From Methylobacterium phyllostachyos (GTDB taxonomy: Bacteria > Pseudomonadota > Alphaproteobacteria > Rhizobiales > Beijerinckiaceae): a DNA stretch of 64,000 nt. Made by a program: the position numbers and the translations under genes. Positions 34,631-43,809 of the stretch are shown here, in pieces. The notes under the pieces are model-generated. The model saw nothing but the letters and a program-made list of their open reading frames with translations. It did not search any database and was not told the origin of the DNA. The DNA is taken from the NCBI RefSeq assembly GCF_900103445.1, contig NZ_FNHS01000010.1, positions 213,665-277,664 of the forward strand. Reading direction: 5' to 3'. The number at the start of each line of letters is the position of its first letter. Positions within the stretch are counted from its first letter, which is position 1.

Positions 34631-34975
34631 CGTCGAACCCGAGGTGATGCGGTCGTGGCGCGGATCGTTGCTTCGATCCGCGTCATGATCCGCGCTGGGA
34701 TACTGTTCTAACGACCATCACATCTCTTGATGTGGAGATTTTATTTCGACTTCGCTGCGGTTCTACATTGCCAGGGCCGCTGCGATGTCTTAGCAGAACC
34801 GGTATACCGCCGGCATTCAAGCGGTATTTTTAAGCATGGCTGCCTTCGACATGGTCATCGAGCATCCGGATCCCGGTTTTGCCTCCGCGGGCGCACCGAG
34901 CCCGTGCCTCATTGTTCAGCCGATCGGCCGGATCGGGCCGGCGCGGCGGGAGGGTGCGCGCGGCGGGCAGACGGC
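34631..34975. promoter_or_regulatory. Divergent control region of the ABC operon and the M20-pxpA operon
   Basis: These 345 bp hold no gene. They contain a perfect inverted repeat CACATC-TCTT-GATGTG (34719-34734), a likely operator, and a hairpin with T-run (34804-34831) in the rightward leader. Confidence 0.6.
34804..34831 (+). terminator. Terminator-like hairpin in the leader of the M20-pxpA operon
   Basis: The stem ATACCGC (34804-34810) / GCGGTAT (34821-34827) with a 10-nt loop is followed by TTTT and a further A. It sits about 145 bp before the M20 start in a divergent region, so it would stop or attenuate rightward transcription. Confidence 0.5.
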
Positions 34976-36232
34976 ATGACCGGCCTCGCGATCGACCCGG
35001 ATTTCTGCGAACGCCTGTTCGCCGAGCTTCTGGCCTTCAGCCGGGATGCACCGGGCGTGACGCGGGCGGCCTACGGCGTCGGCGAGGAGCGTGCCCATGC
35101 CCTGATGCGGGCCGCCGGGCAGGCGCTCGGGCTCACCGCCGAGACCGACGCGGCCGGCAACCTGTTCCTGACGCTGGCGGGGCGCGACCCGGCGCTGGCG
35201 CCCTGGATGGTCGGCTCGCACGTCGATACCGTGCCCCACGGGGGCAATTTCGACGGGGCGGCGGGCGTGATCGGCGGCCTCGCGGCCGTGGAGGCCCTGC
35301 GCCGGGCGGGGATCGTGCCGGCACGGCCCGTGACGGTGGCGGTGTTCCGCGCCGAGGAGAGCGTGTGGTTCCCGGCCTCCTATGTCGGCAGCCGGGCCGC
35401 CTTCGGCCTGCTGCCGCCCGAGGTGCTCGACCTGCCCCGCGCCGATACCGGCCGGAGCCTGCGCGACCACATGGCCGAGCTCGGCCTGCGGCCGGAGGCG
35501 GTGGCGCGGGGCGAGCGGTTGCTCGATCCGGCACGGATCCACGGCTTCGTGGAGATGCATATCGAGCAGGGGCCGGCACTGGAGGCGGCCGGGATCCCGG
35601 TGGGCTTCGTCACGGCGATCAGCGGCAGCTTCCGCTACCGCAAGGCCGCCTGCTTCGGCCGCTACGGCCATTCCGGCGCCGTGACGCGAAGGGAGCGCAG
35701 CGACGCGGTCTTCGCCCTGGCCGACCTGATCACCGGCCTGGATGCCCTCTGGGGAAGGCTGGAGGCGGAGGGCTGCCCGGCCACGATCACGCTGGGCGAG
35801 GTCGCCACCGATCCGGTCCAGCACGCCTTCGCCAAGATCCCCGGCGAGGTCCGGTTCTGCCTCGACGTGCGCAGCACCGAGCCGTCCGTCCTGGATCGGG
35901 TCGAGGCGGCCCTCGCCGAGCACGTCGCCGCCATCGCGGCCGCCCGCGGTGTGCGCTTCGTCCTGGGCGAGCGCACCGGCAGCACACCGGCGCGGATGAG
36001 CCCCGTGCTCGTCGAGGCCCTGTCGGGCCATGCGCGCCGGCTCAAGATGCCGTTCCGCACGATGGCCAGCGGAGCCGGGCACGACACCGCGACGCTGGCC
36101 GGCCAGGGCGTGCCGAGCACGATGATCTTCATCCGCAACCAGAACGGCAGCCACAACCCGGACGAGGCGATGCGGATCGCGGATCTCTGCGCGGCCGCGA
36201 CCCTGGTGGCCCACCTCGTCGCCGAAGCCTGA
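34976..36232 (+). CDS. M20-family N-carbamoyl amino acid hydrolase/allantoate amidohydrolase-like
   Basis: This 418-aa Zn-dependent hydrolase of the hydantoinase/carbamylase family releases ammonia and CO2 from N-carbamoyl compounds. The metal ligands are in GSHVDTVPHGGNFDG (H, D), RAEES, EMHIEQGPALE and QNGSHNP. ATG 34976 is chosen because family homology begins there; the frame stays open further upstream without a sensible N-terminus, and only GGGCAG lies nearby. It heads an operon with pxpA (26 bp gap). With PxpA it suggests use of cyclic or carbamoylated amino acids. Confidence 0.9.
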   Translation: MTGLAIDPDFCERLFAELLAFSRDAPGVTRAAYGVGEERAHALMRAAGQALGLTAETDAAGNLFLTLAGRDPALAPWMVGSHVDTVPHGGNFDGAAGVIGGLAAVEALRRAGIVPARPVTVAVFRAEESVWFPASYVGSRAAFGLLPPEVLDLPRADTGRSLRDHMAELGLRPEAVARGERLLDPARIHGFVEMHIEQGPALEAAGIPVGFVTAISGSFRYRKAACFGRYGHSGAVTRRERSDAVFALADLITGLDALWGRLEAEGCPATITLGEVATDPVQHAFAKIPGEVRFCLDVRSTEPSVLDRVEAALAEHVAAIAAARGVRFVLGERTGSTPARMSPVLVEALSGHARRLKMPFRTMASGAGHDTATLAGQGVPSTMIFIRNQNGSHNPDEAMRIADLCAAATLVAHLVAEA

Positions 36233-36258
36233 CCCAACGCGAAAGAGAGGATGCACCG

Positions 36259-37032
36259 ATGATCGTCGATCTGAACTGCGACATGGGCGAGGGTTTCGGC
36301 GTCTACCGCCTGGGCGACGATGCCGAGATGCTGCGCGTGGCGACCTCGGCCAACATCGCCTGCGGCTTCCACGCCGGCGATCCGCTGGTGATGCACGAGA
36401 CCCTGCGCGGCGCCGCCGCGAACGGCGTGCAGGCCGGCGCCCATCCGAGCTTCCTCGACCTCTGGGGCTTCGGCCGGCGGCCGATCCACGGCGAGCGCCC
36501 CGCCGACATCGAGAAGGCGGTGCTCTACCAGGTCGGCGCCCTGCTGGCGCTCGCGCAGGATGCCGGCTGCCCGGTGCGCCATGTGAAGACCCACGGGGCG
36601 ATGGGCAACATGGCCAACGAGGATGCCGACCTCGCCCTGGCGGTGGCCCGGGCGATCCGCACCCTCGATCGCGACCTGATCTTCGTGGTGATGCCGGGCC
36701 TGGAGACCGAGAAGGCCGGGGAGACACTCGGCCTGCCGATCGCCCGCGAGGTCTACGCCGACCGCGCCTACGCGGATGACGGCACCCTGGTCTCGCGCAA
36801 GCTCCCCGGCGCCGTGCTGCACGATCCGGATTCCGTCTCCGAGCGCGTGACGCGGATGCTGGAGGACGGGGCGATCACCAGCCTGTCCGGGCGGCGCATC
36901 CCGACGCGGATCGACACGGTCTGCGTCCACGGGGACACGCCCGGCGCGGTCGCCATGGCGCGCCGCCTGCGCGAGGACTGCGCCGCCAAGGGGATCGCCC
37001 TGCGCCCGATGGCCGAGGTGCTCGGCGTCTGA
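36259..37032 (+). CDS. pxpA: 5-oxoprolinase subunit A (LamB/YcsF family)
   Basis: This 257-aa subunit belongs to the PxpABC 5-oxoprolinase, which hydrolyses 5-oxo-proline to glutamate with ATP. Conserved motifs are DLNCDMGEGFG (4-14), ANIACGFHAGDP, GAHPSFLD, HVKTHGAM, EVYADRAYADDGTLV and VHGDTPGA. The ribosome site AGAGAGG precedes ATG 36259. The partner genes pxpB and pxpC are normally next; here only a short pxpB remnant follows, so PxpA has no local partner. A complete pxpBC set may exist elsewhere in the genome. Confidence 0.94.
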   Translation: MIVDLNCDMGEGFGVYRLGDDAEMLRVATSANIACGFHAGDPLVMHETLRGAAANGVQAGAHPSFLDLWGFGRRPIHGERPADIEKAVLYQVGALLALAQDAGCPVRHVKTHGAMGNMANEDADLALAVARAIRTLDRDLIFVVMPGLETEKAGETLGLPIAREVYADRAYADDGTLVSRKLPGAVLHDPDSVSERVTRMLEDGAITSLSGRRIPTRIDTVCVHGDTPGAVAMARRLREDCAAKGIALRPMAEVLGV

Positions 37033-37033
37033 G

Positions 37034-37117
37034 CCCGGCTGCCGCCTCCTCGCGTGGGGCGACCGGGCGGTCACGGTCGAGTTCGGCCGCGCGGTCGACC
37101 CCGCCGTCAACGCACAG
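37034..37117 (+). pseudogene. pxpB (5-oxoprolinase subunit B / KipI) N-terminal remnant
   Basis: Directly after the pxpA stop, the plus strand encodes CRLLAWGDRAVTVEFGRAVD and then PAVNAQ, which matches the N-terminus of KipI/PxpB proteins (RLLPxGDRALLVEFG-type start). There is no start codon, and homology ends after 28 residues where the sequence changes character. The rest of pxpB and all of pxpC are gone. Confidence 0.75.
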
Positions 37118-37162
37118 GGCCTCGCCCCCGACGCGGCGCCCTTCACCCTGAACCTGAACGGC

Positions 37163-37332
37163 CGCGTCGAGCGCCTGACCCGTGCCCAGCGCGACGAGCT
37201 TCACGTCGATCCCGGACGCCGCCTGGAAGAGCGGGAGGATGTGCTTGAACAGGCGGGCTCGGCGTGGGCCGACGGCAGGAGGCCCGCCGCGCTCAGGAGG
37301 GCGGCCAATCCCAGGGTCAGGGGGGGTGACAT
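37163..37332 (-). pseudogene. tupA (tungstate ABC binding protein) N-terminal remnant
   Basis: On the minus strand an ATG at 37332 begins a signal peptide MSPPLTLGLAALLSAAGLLP ending SAHAEPA. The reading then shifts frame at 37252 into LFKHILPLFQAASGIDVKLV and ALGTGQALDA, the hallmark N-terminal region of TupA-type tungstate-binding proteins. The usual strand with the TTTSTE-type motif between these parts is missing, as is everything after GQALDA. So the gene has an internal deletion with frameshift and a truncated 3' end. It faces the pxpB remnant. Confidence 0.72.
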
Positions 37333-37531
37333 AAGGAGTTCACGGCAACGCCCCGGCGAGGCCGGCCTGCGCCTCGGACGTGCTGGGGGAGAACAGGATC
37401 TGGCGGGCTGACCCCTATGCGCCGGGACCGGTCCTCCGGGATGGGACGCGGCGGATGGCGCGACCCGCCGGTCGGTCCGACCCCGAAGCGCGGACTTGAC
37501 GCGCGGACTTGGCGTCCTGGACTTGTCCTGC

Positions 37532-38782
37532 CTACCAGAGGAGCGCGTGCGGATAGCAGGTGAGCATATCGCCCGGGGCGACCGTCGTCGCGTCGTCGGG
37601 GAGTTCGACGAGGCCATCGCTTTCCGTCAGGGATGTGAGCATGCCCGCCCCTTCGCGCGGGAACTTGCGCGCCACGGGGGCGCCGTCGGGGCCGCGCTCA
37701 AGGCAGACCCGCACGTATTCCCGCCGGCCCGGCTTCTTGCGGTATTCGAAAGCGGCGCGCACGGGCCACGCGGCCGGGGACTCGGTCAGGCCGCCGCCGA
37801 GCCGGGCGAGGAGCGGCCGCACCACGAAGAGCAGCGTGACGTAAACGGCGACCGGGTTGCCCGGCAGCCCGACGAACAGCGTGTCGCCGATCTGGCCGAG
37901 GGCGATCGGCCGCCCCGGCTTGATCGCGAGCCGCCAGACGGCCAGCCGCCCCAGCGCCTCGACCGCCCCCTTCACGTGGTCCTCTTCGCCTATCGAGACG
38001 CCGCCGGAGGTGAGGACCAGGTCATGGCCGCCGCTGGCCGCGTCCAGCCGGGCCTTCAGGGCGGCGGGGTCGTCCCGGATGATCCCGAGGTCGTCGACCT
38101 CGACACCGAGGCGCTTCAGCAGCGCCGCCAGCAGGGCCCGGTTCGAATCGTAGACCTGACCGGACCGCAACGGCAGGCCAGGCTCGGCCAGCTCGTCGCC
38201 CGTGGAGAACAGCGCGACGCGCAGGCGGCGCCGCACCGCGAGCTCGGCGTGTCCCGTGGCGGCCGCGAGAGCCAGATCCTGCGGACGCAGGCGCCGCCCC
38301 GCGGGGATCGCCAGACCGCCGCGCGGCAGGTCCTCCCCCGCCGGCCGCGTGTTGGCGCCCCGCTTCAAGTTCGGGGGCAGGGACACGCCGTCGCCATCGG
38401 CGCGGACGTCCTCTTGCATGAAGACGGTGTCGGCGCCGTTCGGCATCGGCGCACCCGTGAAGATCCGGACGGCCCCCGCGATCGCCGCGCCGCCCGGAAC
38501 CGCGCCGGCCGCGAGGCGGCCGCTCACGGGCAGGCGCGTCTCGCCCGCGCGCGCCAGATCGGCGTGGCGCACCGCATACCCATCGACCGCCGAATTGGTG
38601 AAGGGCGGCAGGTCGTGCTGGGCCAGGACATCGTGCGCGCAGATACGGCCGTCGGCGTGCGCGAGCGGCACGGTTTCGACGTCGGCGAGAACCGGCATGC
38701 GCTCAGCGATGAGCGTGACCGCCTCCTCGATCCGCATGAGCTTGCCCCCGAAGGCGAAGCAATCGTCGGTCAGCTGTGCCAC
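37532..38782 (-). CDS. moeA: Molybdopterin molybdenumtransferase MoeA
   Basis: This 416-aa enzyme inserts molybdenum into adenylylated molybdopterin, the last common step of Mo-cofactor synthesis in the cytosol. Motifs include PPFTNSAVDGYAVR, RIFTGAPMPNGADTV, FSTGDELAEPG, SGGVSIGEEDHVKGA, KPGRPIALG and GLPGNPVAVYV. The start is taken as GTG 38782 (VAQLTDDCFAFGG), the usual family N-terminus; the frame is open a little further upstream. The nearby tupA remnant suggests that a molybdate/tungstate gene group once stood here. Confidence 0.92.
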   Translation of the reverse strand: MAQLTDDCFAFGGKLMRIEEAVTLIAERMPVLADVETVPLAHADGRICAHDVLAQHDLPPFTNSAVDGYAVRHADLARAGETRLPVSGRLAAGAVPGGAAIAGAVRIFTGAPMPNGADTVFMQEDVRADGDGVSLPPNLKRGANTRPAGEDLPRGGLAIPAGRRLRPQDLALAAATGHAELAVRRRLRVALFSTGDELAEPGLPLRSGQVYDSNRALLAALLKRLGVEVDDLGIIRDDPAALKARLDAASGGHDLVLTSGGVSIGEEDHVKGAVEALGRLAVWRLAIKPGRPIALGQIGDTLFVGLPGNPVAVYVTLLFVVRPLLARLGGGLTESPAAWPVRAAFEYRKKPGRREYVRVCLERGPDGAPVARKFPREGAGMLTSLTESDGLVELPDDATTVAPGDMLTCYPHALLW

Positions 38783-39208
38783 CGCCTGCAACTCTCTCGG
38801 CTCATGCCCGCTCCGGGCCAGCACCCTGTCCGGCGCCCTCCCCCGGGTTACCACGATATCGGCGATGCGGACCGGATCGTCGAGCCCCGCAACGACCGCC
38901 GAGGCCCGGCAGCCGACCGGCGGCCAGGATGCGGAGGGGGCGGCGCGTCAGGCGCCGTGGCCCGCCGGGCCCAGGGAGGCGCGCCAAATCGGGCGGGTAT
39001 CGATCCTCAGCGCGGGCCGGGCAATGCGCACGGCTTCGGGATCGGCCCTGCCCTTCCCGGGGAGCGTGTGCGGGGCGTCGCGATCGATCTTCCCGATCGT
39101 CGCGGAGGTCGGGGCGATCGCCTCAGGGCGCGGGCATGCACCGCGCCCGGGCCGGGAGAGCGCCGAACCCGATGTCGTCCCGCTTCGGAGAACGCGGTGC
39201 GGTCGCGC
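38783..39208. other. Non-coding region between moeA and ptsN
   Basis: These 426 bp are GC-rich and contain only open frames of random composition. I see no recognisable gene or RNA. Confidence 0.45.
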
Positions 39209-39670
39209 TCAGGCTTGGCTGAGCGCCCGTCCGCCGACCCGCGCATGGAGTGCGCCGGCATCGCGGGCGTCGCGGAGGGCCGCGGCGGTCTCCGGGTCCC
39301 GCAGCCGTCGCGCCACGCAGGCCAGCGCGTTCAGGTTCTGGCTCTCCCCGCCGGCCGGGAGCAGCAGGAGGAAGACGAGGTCGACCGGCTGGTCGTCCAC
39401 CGCCTCGAAGTCGACCGGCTCCCGCAGCCGCGCCAGAAGCCCGAAGGGCCGCCGCACGGCGTCCAGGCGGGCATGCGGCATCGCCACGCCGCCGCCGACG
39501 CCGGTCGAGCCCAGATCCTCGCACCTGAGGAGCGCGGGCAGGATCTCATCCACGGCGATGGCCAGCCTGTCCGAGGCGCGCCCGGCGAGGTTTTCGAGGA
39601 GGGCTCTCTTGCTCGCGACGCGCAGACCGACCAGCGCGTCTGCCGGCGCCAGGAACGCGTCGACCGTCAT
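39209..39670 (-). CDS. ptsN: PTS IIA-like nitrogen-regulatory protein PtsN (EIIA-Ntr)
   Basis: This 153-aa protein has the PTS_EIIA_2 fold. The phospho-accepting histidine is H66 in GVAMPHARLD. It is a regulator phosphorylated by the PTS-Ntr chain rather than a sugar carrier. In E. coli unphosphorylated EIIA-Ntr stimulates KdpD. Here the gene lies directly downstream of kdpDE (31 bp gap), so the signal link appears to be built into the operon (inference). ATG 39670 gives the usual length; the longer open frame is spurious. Confidence 0.88.
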   Translation of the reverse strand: MTVDAFLAPADALVGLRVASKRALLENLAGRASDRLAIAVDEILPALLRCEDLGSTGVGGGVAMPHARLDAVRRPFGLLARLREPVDFEAVDDQPVDLVFLLLLPAGGESQNLNALACVARRLRDPETAAALRDARDAGALHARVGGRALSQA

Positions 39671-39701
39671 GGCGCAGGTCGGATCGGCGGCATGGGGGGC
39701 A

Positions 39702-40448
39702 TCAGTTCGTCGACTCCGTCGTGAGCGGTCCGGCGCCGTTCGCCGTGCGTGGCCTGAGGTTCGGTCCGTCGTCGGGCGCACGCAGGCGGTAGCCGACGCC
39801 GGTCTCGGTGAGGAGGATGCGGGGGCGCTCGGGGTCCGTTTCCAGCTTCTGGCGGAGCTGCCGGATATAGACCCGCAGGTATTGCGGATCCGACGAGGCC
39901 GGCACGGCGTGCATCAGCTGCGCGTGGGTCAGCACCTTGCCGGCATGGAGCACGAGCACCCGCAGGAAATCGTACTCGCGCGGGGTCAGCTTCACCTCGG
40001 CGTCGTCGCGCCTCACGATGCGGCGGACGAGATCGACCGAGAGTCCGTCGACCCGGAAGACCGGCCGTTCGCCGCGGACGGCGAGCTGGTGGCGCATCGC
40101 CGCGCGCAGCCGGGCGAGCAGCTCCGCCATGCCGAACGGCTTCGTGACGTAATCGTCGGCGCCGAGATCGAGCGCCTCGACCTTGCCGCCCTCGTCGTCG
40201 CGGCTCGACAGGACCACGACGGGCAGGTCGGGATGGGACGCCCGGATCGCGCGCAGCAGGTCGTGCCCGCGCATGTCCGGGAGCCCGAGATCGAGGAGGA
40301 TCAGATCGACCGGGCCGCGTCCGAGGGCCTCGAGCGCCGCGGCGGCGTTCGGCGCCTCCACGATGGCGTAACCCTGCGTGGCGAGCCCCATGCGGAGGAG
40401 CTTGCGGATCGGCGGCTCGTCGTCGACGACCAGGATCGTCGGGCTCAT
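39702..40448 (-). CDS. kdpE: Response regulator KdpE
   Basis: This 248-aa OmpR-type regulator has a receiver domain with acidic pocket D9/D10/E11, phospho-acceptor D53 (LLDLGLPD) and K103 (VTKPF). The DNA-binding winged HTH (about 128-228) includes LTPREYDFLRVLVLHAGKVL and YLRVYIRQLRQKLE. It activates the kdp operon when K+ is low or turgor stress occurs. Its start overlaps the kdpD stop by 4 bp. The C-terminal 20 residues beyond the domain are a disordered tail. Confidence 0.95.
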   Translation of the reverse strand: MSPTILVVDDEPPIRKLLRMGLATQGYAIVEAPNAAAALEALGRGPVDLILLDLGLPDMRGHDLLRAIRASHPDLPVVVLSSRDDEGGKVEALDLGADDYVTKPFGMAELLARLRAAMRHQLAVRGERPVFRVDGLSVDLVRRIVRRDDAEVKLTPREYDFLRVLVLHAGKVLTHAQLMHAVPASSDPQYLRVYIRQLRQKLETDPERPRILLTETGVGYRLRAPDDGPNLRPRTANGAGPLTTESTN

Positions 40449-43162
40449 GCGGCGATCTCCTTCGGCGCGGTCCTGGCCGGGACCGGCAGGGTCACGGTGA
40501 AGACGGCTCCCGGCCGGTCGGGCCGATTGCCGGCCGTGACGGTGCCGCCCATCGCCTCGACGAAACCGCGCGCGATGCCGAGGCCGAGCCCGGTGCCGGC
40601 CCGGACGCGGTCGCTCTTGCGGGCCCGGTAGAACTTGTCGAACACCCGCTCGACATCCCCGCTTGGCAGGCCCTCTCCCTCATCCAGCACGGTGATGCGC
40701 AGCGCCGCACCCTCGTGCAGCGCCCGGACCGTCACGGTGGATCCCTCCGGGGCGTATTTAGCCGCGTTGTCGAGCAGGTTGACCAGAGCCTGCTCGAACA
40801 GGACCGGATCGAGCGCAAGCGTCGGCAGGTCCGGGGCGACCTCCACGGCGACGTGGTGGCCGGCGAGGACCGTCTGGATCCGCCGGAGGGCGGTGTCGAC
40901 GATCTCGCCGGCATCCTGCGCCGAGAGGTTCGGCGCCACGGCCCCCGCTTCGAGGCGGGTCATGTCGAGCAGGTTGACGATGAAGCGGTTGAGCCGCTCG
41001 GATTCCGCGATGATGGTCGACAGAAGGTCCGCCTTGGCGATTCCGTCGAGGGCGCTGTCGAGGTCGCGCAGCGTGCTGGCCGCGCCCAGCACCGAGGCCA
41101 AGGGCGTGCGCAGGTCGTGGCTGATCGAGGTGAGCAGCGCCTGCCGCAGGCGATCGGTCTCGGCGGCGCGCTCGGCCCGGTCGAGATCCTCCACGAGCCG
41201 CACCCGCTCGATGGCGAGCGCCCCCATGTCGGCCAGGGCGTCAAGCAGGCGGCGGCCCTCGGGCGTCAGAATCGGCCCGGTCCCGTCCGCGTCGAGGCCG
41301 ATCACCCCGATCGTGCCGCGGCCCGTGCGCATGGGCAGGAACAGGCGCTTGGCGCCGGGCAGCGTGTCGGCGCCGCGGCCGGCCGGCCGGTCGTTGTCGA
41401 AGGCCCATTGCGCCGCCGCCACGTCGGCCTCGTCGAGCCTGTCCTCGGGCGGGTAGCCGGCCCGGACCGTCACGGCCTGACCGTCGGGCAGCAGGAGGAC
41501 GACGCGCGCCTTCACCATCGCGGCGACCTGAGCGCAGGTGGCCCAGAGCACGTCGTCGAGGATGCCGCAGGCGGCGAGCTTGCGCGCGAATCCGAACAGC
41601 CGCTCGGTTGCCCGCGCGCGGCCCTGGCTGACCACCGCGACGCGGCGGGCACGGGAGGCGAGGTTCGAGACCAGCACGGCCACCAGGGTGAAGAGCAGGA
41701 AGGCCGCGACGTTCGTCGGATCGGCGATGGTCAGGGTGTAGACCGGTGGCAGGAAGAAGAAATTGTAGGCGAGCGAGGCGGCCACGACCGCGGCGAGCGA
41801 CGGACCGAGCCCCCAGCGCACCGCCACCGCCACGACGGCGGTGAGCAGGAACAGGTCGGCATTCTCGACGCCCGCATAGGGCTGCGCCAGGAGAGCCGCA
41901 CCGAGACCGGCCGCGATGGCCGCCATGGCGAGGCCGTAGGGCCTGACATCGAGGCCGGATCGCGGGGCCTCCACCGGGGCGGCGCGGCGGGGCTGTCGCT
42001 CATCCGGGACCCCCTCGCCGCGGACGACGTGCACGCTGATATTGCCGCTCCGGCGCACGAGGTCGTGCACCACCGAGCCGTTGACCAGTTCGAACAGCCA
42101 CGACCGGCTCGCCTTGCCGACGATGATGTGGTTGACGTTCGCCGAGAGGGCGTAGTCGAGCACGTCGTCGGCGATGCGCCGGCCGCCCGGCAGGGTGACG
42201 GCGTCGCCCCCGAGCCGGTCGGCCAGCCGCAGGGCCTCGGCGATCCGGTCGCGCTCCGCCTCCCGGAGCGAGGCCGCGCGGGCCCCCTCGATCACGAGGG
42301 CCGTCCAGGGCGCGTGCAGGCGGTCGGCGAGGCGCTTGGCGTAGCGCACGAGCCCCGACGCGCTTTGATCCGCGTTCACGCAGACCAGCACCCGCTCGCC
42401 CGCCGCCCACGGGCCCGCGATGGCGTTGGCCCGCATGTGGCCCAGCAGCTCGTCATCGACCCGGTCGGCGGTGCGCCGGAGCGCCAGCTCCCGCAGGGCT
42501 GTCAGGTTGCCGCGGGAGAAGTAATGCTTCAGGGCGCGCTCGGCATTGGTCGGGACGTAGACCTTGCCGTCCTTCAGGCGCTGGATCAGGTCGTCGGGGT
42601 TGAGGTCGACCACCTCGATGTCGTCGGCCCGGTCGAGGACGCCGTCCGGCACCGTCTCGCGCACCCGGATGCGCGTGATCGCGGCGACCACGTCGTTGAG
42701 GCTCTCCACATGCTGGATGTTGAGCGTCGTCAGGACGTCGATGCCGGCATCGAGCAACTCCTCGACATCCTGGTAGCGCTTCGGATGGCGCGAGCCCGGG
42801 GCGTTGGTGTGGGCGAGCTCGTCGACCAGCGCAAGCGCCGGGCGCCGGGCGAGCAGCGCGTCGAGATCCATCTCCTCCAGGACGGTGCCGTGATACGGGA
42901 CGGCCCGGCGGGGGATCGTCTCGAACCCGTCGAGCAGGGCTTCGGTCTCGGCACGGCCATGGGTCTCGACCACGCCCACCACCACGTCGGTCCCGGCCTT
43001 GAGCCGGGCGCGGCCGATGGTCAGCATCTCGTAGGTCTTGCCGACCCCCGGCGCAGCGCCGAGGAAGACCTTGAGGCGACCGCGGATCCGCTCCTCCCGG
43101 CGCGCCGCTTCGAGCAGCGCGTCGGGGGATGGGCGGTGCGGGTCGCGGCCTGTCTCGGGCAT
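40445..43162 (-). CDS. kdpD: Sensor histidine kinase KdpD
   Basis: This 905-aa inner membrane sensor controls K+ uptake genes. In order it has a KdpD N-terminal domain with Walker A GAAPGVGKT (35-43), a USP-like domain (about 250-370), four membrane helices (DUF4118, about 405-505), a GAF-like domain (about 525-655), a HisKA with the phospho-histidine in SISHDLRTPLASVLG, and a HATPase with NLLDNAAKYAP and GTGLGLGIARGFV. All parts are intact and the length is normal. It lies 19 bp after kdpC and overlaps kdpE. Confidence 0.96.
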   Translation of the reverse strand: MPETGRDPHRPSPDALLEAARREERIRGRLKVFLGAAPGVGKTYEMLTIGRARLKAGTDVVVGVVETHGRAETEALLDGFETIPRRAVPYHGTVLEEMDLDALLARRPALALVDELAHTNAPGSRHPKRYQDVEELLDAGIDVLTTLNIQHVESLNDVVAAITRIRVRETVPDGVLDRADDIEVVDLNPDDLIQRLKDGKVYVPTNAERALKHYFSRGNLTALRELALRRTADRVDDELLGHMRANAIAGPWAAGERVLVCVNADQSASGLVRYAKRLADRLHAPWTALVIEGARAASLREAERDRIAEALRLADRLGGDAVTLPGGRRIADDVLDYALSANVNHIIVGKASRSWLFELVNGSVVHDLVRRSGNISVHVVRGEGVPDERQPRRAAPVEAPRSGLDVRPYGLAMAAIAAGLGAALLAQPYAGVENADLFLLTAVVAVAVRWGLGPSLAAVVAASLAYNFFFLPPVYTLTIADPTNVAAFLLFTLVAVLVSNLASRARRVAVVSQGRARATERLFGFARKLAACGILDDVLWATCAQVAAMVKARVVLLLPDGQAVTVRAGYPPEDRLDEADVAAAQWAFDNDRPAGRGADTLPGAKRLFLPMRTGRGTIGVIGLDADGTGPILTPEGRRLLDALADMGALAIERVRLVEDLDRAERAAETDRLRQALLTSISHDLRTPLASVLGAASTLRDLDSALDGIAKADLLSTIIAESERLNRFIVNLLDMTRLEAGAVAPNLSAQDAGEIVDTALRRIQTVLAGHHVAVEVAPDLPTLALDPVLFEQALVNLLDNAAKYAPEGSTVTVRALHEGAALRITVLDEGEGLPSGDVERVFDKFYRARKSDRVRAGTGLGLGIARGFVEAMGGTVTAGNRPDRPGAVFTVTLPVPARTAPKEIAA

Positions 43163-43181
43163 GGTCCCTCTCTAACGCCGC

Positions 43182-43787
43182 TCAGCGACGAACGAGATCG
43201 TCCAGGGCGAGGTTCAGCACCAGGACATTCACGCGCGGCTCGCCGAGAATGCCGAGCATGCGGCCCTCGGTATGGGACGCCACCAGATCCCGCAGCTTAT
43301 CTTCCGCGATTTTACGGGCCTTGGCGATGCGGGGAACCTGGAAGGCGGCGGCTGCGGGCGAGATGTCCGGGTCGAGGCCCGACCCGCTGGTCGTGACGAG
43401 ATCGACCGGCACCGGGTCGTTCGCATTCTCGGCCTTCAGCGAAGCGAGGTCGCCCGTCACCCGCTCGGCCAAAGCCGCGCTGGTCGGCCCCAGATTCGAG
43501 CCCGCGGAATTGGCGGCGTTGTAGGGCGCCGGCACCGTCTTGGTGGCGTCGGCGGGATCGGTCGCGGTCGTGGCCGAGGGCCGGCCGTGGAAGTAGTTCG
43601 CGCCGGTGACATTCTGACCGATCAGGCTGGAACCGACGACCGTGCCGCCGCGCTCGATCAGGCTGCCGGCGGCCTTGGCGGGGAAGATGATGCCGGCAAG
43701 GCCCGTCATGGCGAAGGGATAGGCGAGCCCGGTGATCACCGTCAGCGCGGTGAGCAGGACCGAAGCGGGGCGAAGCTGTCTGAGCAT
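43182..43787 (-). CDS. kdpC: K+-transporting ATPase subunit KdpC
   Basis: This 201-aa accessory subunit has one N-terminal membrane helix (about 8-35, [20 protein letters not shown]) and a periplasmic domain with [30 protein letters not shown] and [14 protein letters not shown]. It stabilises the complex and raises K+ affinity. It lies 22 bp after kdpB. Confidence 0.96.
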   Translation of the reverse strand: MLRQLRPASVLLTALTVITGLAYPFAMTGLAGIIFPAKAAGSLIERGGTVVGSSLIGQNVTGANYFHGRPSATTATDPADATKTVPAPYNAANSAGSNLGPTSAALAERVTGDLASLKAENANDPVPVDLVTTSGSGLDPDISPAAAAFQVPRIAKARKIAEDKLRDLVASHTEGRMLGILGEPRVNVLVLNLALDDLVRR

Positions 43788-43809
43788 GGCAAGTCTCCGA
43801 GGGACCGGA

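Larger units (their letters stand above)
37033..37531. other. Decayed junction between pxpA and moeA
   Basis: These 499 bp contain the opposed pxpB and tupA remnants. I see nothing else that looks coding in 37333-37531. Confidence 0.6.

Noticed and set aside
38802..38987. Possible short gene upstream of moeA
   Set aside because: Arg/Gly/Pro-rich composition typical of random GC-rich DNA; no recognisable family.
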